Under the pieces are notes generated by a model. That model saw only the letters and a program-made list of their open reading frames with translations, did no database searches and was not told the DNA's origin. Made by a program: the position numbers and the translations under genes. Shown here piece by piece: positions 60,043 to 64,000 of a stretch of DNA of 64,000 nt. How positions within the stretch are numbered: position 1 is the stretch's first letter; the number at the start of each line of letters is the position of its first letter. Source of the DNA: Centrapalus pauciflorus (lineage: Eukaryota > Streptophyta > Magnoliopsida > Asterales > Asteraceae); the NCBI GenBank assembly GCA_020465985.1, contig JAANYP010003256.1, positions 704,522 through 768,521 on the forward strand. The letters are read 5' to 3'.

Positions 60043-62903
60043 ATGGATCCCGCAATCATTCTCACCGTACCCCATCCTCCCATTCCAAATAATAATGCTC
60101 AGCTACCCGAGGAATCCATTTTACCCAGCGCCGAGTTTGTCGAGTTTATCCCACATAACTGGCAACTCGACGTTTCCATCCTCTCAAAAGAAACCCAAAC
60201 CCTTGCCTTCGACATCCTCACCCGCCATCCCGTCTATTTCGCACTATCAACTGCCATAGCTGTTCCCCAGATATACCTCCAACAATTCTGGAACAGGCTC
60301 CAATATATAACCGACCCCGAACCTCACTTCACCTCCACCATTGACTGCGTTCCGGTCAAAATCACCACCGCAGCCATCCGCCACATTCTTCATCTACCCA
60401 TAGAAGACTACCTTCCCACCCTTGATTCATTCGACCCAAACCCATCCGTCTCTGAGGCCCTAACTGAGATACAAACTCTAGGGTATGACGGTCCTCTTAC
60501 CAAACCATCAGACTTCCGCACAAAAAACCTTCAGTCCCACTGGCGGATTCTATTCGATGTGCTCAACAAATGCCTCACCGCCAAGCATTCCTGTCATGAC
60601 TCAGCGTCGGTCCAGGTATTAGCCATGTTCACCGGCTTTGCCTTTGACCGACACGTGGACTATGCTGCATTCATCTTTGAAGAATTACGAAGAGTCTACG
60701 TCGAAAGAAGCACAAAGAAAGGCCGCAAGTATGTTCCTTTTCAAAGATTCCTTCAACTCATCATCCAATGTGCAATGGACCAAGACGACGATATTCACGA
60801 GCGTCTAGAAGCTGATGTTTACCCCACAGTGGCAATCCAAAAGTTAACTCTGCCAAAGGGGGCCCCGACAGTTCCAGTGATGAAAATTCCTCTGTCGACT
60901 CTAACGAGGTCAAGGGGCACAGAGCGGGTTAGGGCGTATATAAGAGAGAATTATCCGGATGAGTCTCAGTCGGAATCGACTGAGACTAACCAGTCCGAAG
61001 GTGAGCAAAGCGAGAGTGAGCATGAGGGAGAACGGATGGATGTTCAACAGACTATGGGTTTCGGTGAGCGGGAGGTTGCGATTGTGAGGGAGGGAGATGT
61101 AGGCGAGACGGCAGAGACGGCGGATTCCGAAAGAACCGTCTCTGTCGTAAGAGCGAGGGATATTCAGTCTGAGGGTGAACCAAGCCCTGTTAGCCGGACT
61201 CCCCTTCATAAGACCGTTAGTCCAGCGGTCGAAACAACCCCCACCATCCACTTGGTTTCCCCTCAAAGGGAAACCACTTCATTCCACGGGGATCTTCCAC
61301 ACACTCCATCGCCCTCTCATTCGGAGAGTGGCGGTGTTGAAAAAGGTCACACTCCTCCCCACGTGACCGAACTTCCTTCACCCACGATTCTATCCCCACA
61401 TATACACACCACGCACGATGCCTTTGTGGCATCCCCAAGAGCTGCCTCCGTGGCAGCTCAACAAACTTCCGGATCTGAGCGTCCCGTAGTGGAGCCAGAG
61501 ATGACGGAAGGAAGACCGGGAGTGGCTCAATCAATGTCGTCCACTTCCGACCATCTCCCCATCAATCTGGAGATGCTAACGGCAGCATTACGTGCTGCCG
61601 GAGTTATTACCCGGGCTGGCCTGGACGCCCAAAGGGAGGCCGCCGAGGACCGTCACACCGCCATTCTTTCTCTTATCAAGGGTAAGGGTGTCGCCTCCGA
61701 AGCTGGCCCCTCACCAGGTTCCCTTTCAGTCCATCTTCAGATAGCCGAGCTCTCGGACAAGATCAATGCTCTTAATCGTTTGATTCTTCAAGTCCAAGAG
61801 CAGCTAAATTCGCGAATGGATCGCCTCGAGTCGGCGGTCATAGACCTTCAGTGCCGACTCAGGCCGAAGCCCCTAAAAGGAAACATGACGACCAGGACGA
61901 CCCTGATCGTCATGAGGGTGAGAAACGACAAAAGGTTCATCATGAGGGTTCGATGATTATTCTAGGGGGAGCAGAGCCTGAAGCCACAGAAATTCAAGGG
62001 TCTGGATCTGGGGATCAGACTTATGAGGCTACAGAAGCACTGATGATCGATTATGAACCTCTACAAATTGAGGGCCCAGCTTCGTTAGACCCCATGTCAA
62101 CAATGGTGATTTATGAGCCTAAATATGAAAAAGTTGAAATCATATTAGTGTCTGACTCAGATTCTGATACTGATACCGACTATACATTTCTCACACCAAA
62201 ACCTGAACCCCAATCTCCACAAAAATCACCTCCAATTCCAATTGAGATTTTGGATTCTCCACCCCATGAACCCCAACCAGAAACATCTTCTTCCATCCAA
62301 CCACCTTCAGTCACTCCCACAGAAACTCCATCAATCCAACCCACTCCCACACCTAAAGACCCTCCACCAGTTATACGTACCCCATCAGTCCAATCAACCC
62401 TTCCAACTCAATCAGCTCCGCACGCCCATATCGCTGAGACATCCGGAGCCAGAACTGTCGACTGTTTTGATACTAAAGAAGTCACCGCATCATATGACAG
62501 GACAGATGAGGAATGGATAAAGTGGTACTCATGGGGAGAAGTCCACACTCTGGATGCGGAAACAAATGAAGAGTTATGTCAGGACCGGAGAGACCGTGTA
62601 TTGAAACTTCTTGAGGCTCCTCCTAAAGAATTAGAAGAACCTCCGGTCCAGGGGCTAAAAGAATTTTTGAAGAAGTTCCCGGCTGATCAATTTCAAAATC
62701 TTTTCCTGGAAGAAAGGTTCAAAATGGTCTTCAGAAAGAACCCGGGATCTTACAGTAGACGTCTTCTAATGGTAATGACCGATGCTTCTCGATGCGTTCA
62801 AGCTGAATACAATCAAATGATGCTAAGAGAAACGAGAGACAAGAGCAAATACTGGTCAAAGTCTGTAGGTCCCGAGAGGTTCCCAAAGTATATAGTTATA
62901 AGC
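60043..62903 (+). pseudogene. E3 ORF3, frameshifted and truncated
   Basis: ATG 60043 follows the putative acceptor. Residues about 1-250 are the shared N-terminal domain (HPVYFALST, LQQFWNRLQ, AAIRHILHLP). An acidic Ser/Thr/Pro-rich region and a coiled coil follow (about 61720-61850, LSDKINALNRLILQVQEQL). A frame change near 61855-61870 moves to a second frame (open 61851-62933), with an acidic Pro-rich segment and the basic domain ending GPERFPKYIVIS. The E1-family LTR at 62904 cuts it off. There is no signal peptide or membrane helix. Confidence 0.8.
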
Positions 62904-64000
62904 TGTAGAGGGGGGGTGAATACAGCAATTTAAAAACTACACACTCTTTTCTCAATGTTTGTATGTATTATCAAAAATTTGTTAATTACAAACAAGCTTG
63001 AATGCGGAATAGTTCAAGCTGAGATGACAGATACAACAGTATGTTCACTAGTCTAAGACAAACTCAAACTAGAATACAATGAATACACTCACTAAGAAGC
63101 ACTCACTGTGTTTACAAGACTTAAGGGAACAGCTTATGTAAAACAGCTTGAACACACAGATGTTGGTTTACACAGAAGGCTTGCATGCATGAAAATCACA
63201 CTTGCACGTTCACTCTTGGTTTCAGCACTTAGCTTTCTTCACACTTCTTTCTGACCTTAGAAGCTTCCTTTTATACTCACTTAGAGGATCTAAGAGAAAC
63301 ATTTTCATTGGACGGAATGAAAAAGGAGAAGTCTTGTTGAAAAGACAACATAACCTTTTCTGCACTTTTCTGAAAAGCAGACTTGTCTTCATATGTGCAG
63401 AACTTTTGTCTTTTTACTTTGTCTACTGTTGCATTGCCTTTAACTAATTTAGGAATGTCAACTTTGCGTCTTTCTTCCCTGTAAAGGCCTATTTTGATAT
63501 AAGAAAAAGGTCTGTCACCCTTTTTCAAATATCCTTTTGTCTTCATGTTACAGAACAGCGTGGGCAGGCTGAGCAGTTCTGTTTTCCACTTTGTCTTCGA
63601 CTTTGTAAACTGATCTTGTTGTCAAAAACAATACATGATGACTTGGAAACATATTCCATAAAGTGTTTAGCCTGTTCACAAAGAACAGGTTCTGTTCACA
63701 AAGAACAGAACACTTTAAAAATGCCCAAGCTGCTCAACAATGTAGAGCAGCGTAGACAGTTTATGTCCAGCCTGTTTAGCAAACAGAGCAGCTTGGACAA
63801 ACTGTCTTAGTTGAAATACATGCAACATATAGAACATCTTTAGACTGAAATTGCAAATCATTTTCAGGTTTCAATAAGGCATATAACAGGCCTTAAATTC
63901 AACCTTCAAATGCATCAACAGGTTTGATTATAAATCTCCCCCTCAGATGTAGAACAGGTTTGACTGAGGCCTTTTTGTGCCTAACAATCTCCCCCTATTT
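62904..64000 (-). mobile_element. E1-family element, 3' LTR and PPT only
   Basis: On the minus strand AAATAGGGGGAGAT (63987-64000) is followed by TGTTAGGCAC. The LTR (63986 down to 62904, 1,083 bp) ends CCTCTACA. It is clearly homologous to the E1 LTR. The body lies right of the window. The flanking pentamer TAAGC equals GCTTA on the element strand, the same as beside E1. Confidence 0.92.
63268..63276 (-). promoter_or_regulatory. LTR TATA box
   Basis: TATAAAAGG on the minus strand, at the position equivalent to the E1 LTR TATA box. Confidence 0.6.

Larger units (their letters stand above)
47147..62903 (+). mobile_element. E3: Sirevirus-like copia element, 3' end truncated by insertion
   Basis: LTR, PBS, leader, gag, pol, spacer and ORF3 in one orientation. 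CCGAATTCGG modules in the leader and on both sides of the solo LTR tie the parts together. Interrupted by a solo gypsy LTR (57019-59410) and ended by an inverted LTR at 62904. The 3' LTR is not in the window. Confidence 0.82.

Overview
This window is plant nuclear repeat DNA. It is almost entirely nested LTR retrotransposons plus one DNA-transposon end, and I see no host gene, rRNA or tRNA gene. The Ty1/copia and Ty3/gypsy families, the initiator-tRNA-Met-type primer binding sites (TGGTATCAGAGC), the plant-style TATA boxes and AT-rich spacers and the (TA)n arrays all fit an angiosperm, most likely a eudicot. I cannot name the species.

Layout, left to right. (1) 1-12129 (+): 3' part of Sirevirus-like copia element E1: decayed gag, decayed pol, a third ORF (ORF3), polypurine tract (PPT) and a 1.09-kb 3' LTR. 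(2) 12130-18987: old debris, namely a 43-bp scrap of another ORF3, non-coding repeats and two decayed copia gag genes (A and B). (3) 18988-32607 (-): E2, a complete 13.6-kb Sirevirus-like element with 660-bp LTRs differing at one base, target duplication GATGC, primer binding site (PBS), PPT and three open frames (gag, pol, ORF3). It sits in the protease motif of copia B, whose remainder resumes at 32608. (4) 33691-34423: gypsy polyprotein tail and unassigned DNA. (5) 34424-43546 (-): decayed Ty3/gypsy chromovirus E4 with long, unequal LTRs and a reverse transcriptase-to-integrase deletion. (6) 43547-47146: gypsy protease scrap cut by a CACTA-type terminus, then AT-rich DNA without genes. (7) 47147-62903 (+): E3, a third Sirevirus-like element (LTR, PBS, gag, gag-pol intron, pol, ORF3). 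A 2.39-kb solo LTR related to E4 (target duplication CTGTG) sits in its spacer. (8) 62904-64000 (-): LTR and PPT of an E1-family element that truncates E3 ORF3.

In each Sirevirus-like element, gag (with two zinc knuckles and a long coiled-coil extension in E1 and E2) would form the particle, and pol supplies protease, integrase, reverse transcriptase and RNase H. ORF3 follows pol and appears to have its own promoter and an AUG-free leader. In E2 and E3 that leader also seems to be spliced just before the ORF3 ATG.

The most interesting signals are: the shared internal transcription unit for ORF3, a soluble coiled-coil protein that does not look like an envelope; element-specific palindromic repeat modules (TTCGAA in E2; CCGAATTCGG in E3 and also in unrelated gypsy LTRs); an in-frame gag-pol intron in E3; and two E1-family LTRs joined at the same base to homologous target DNA.
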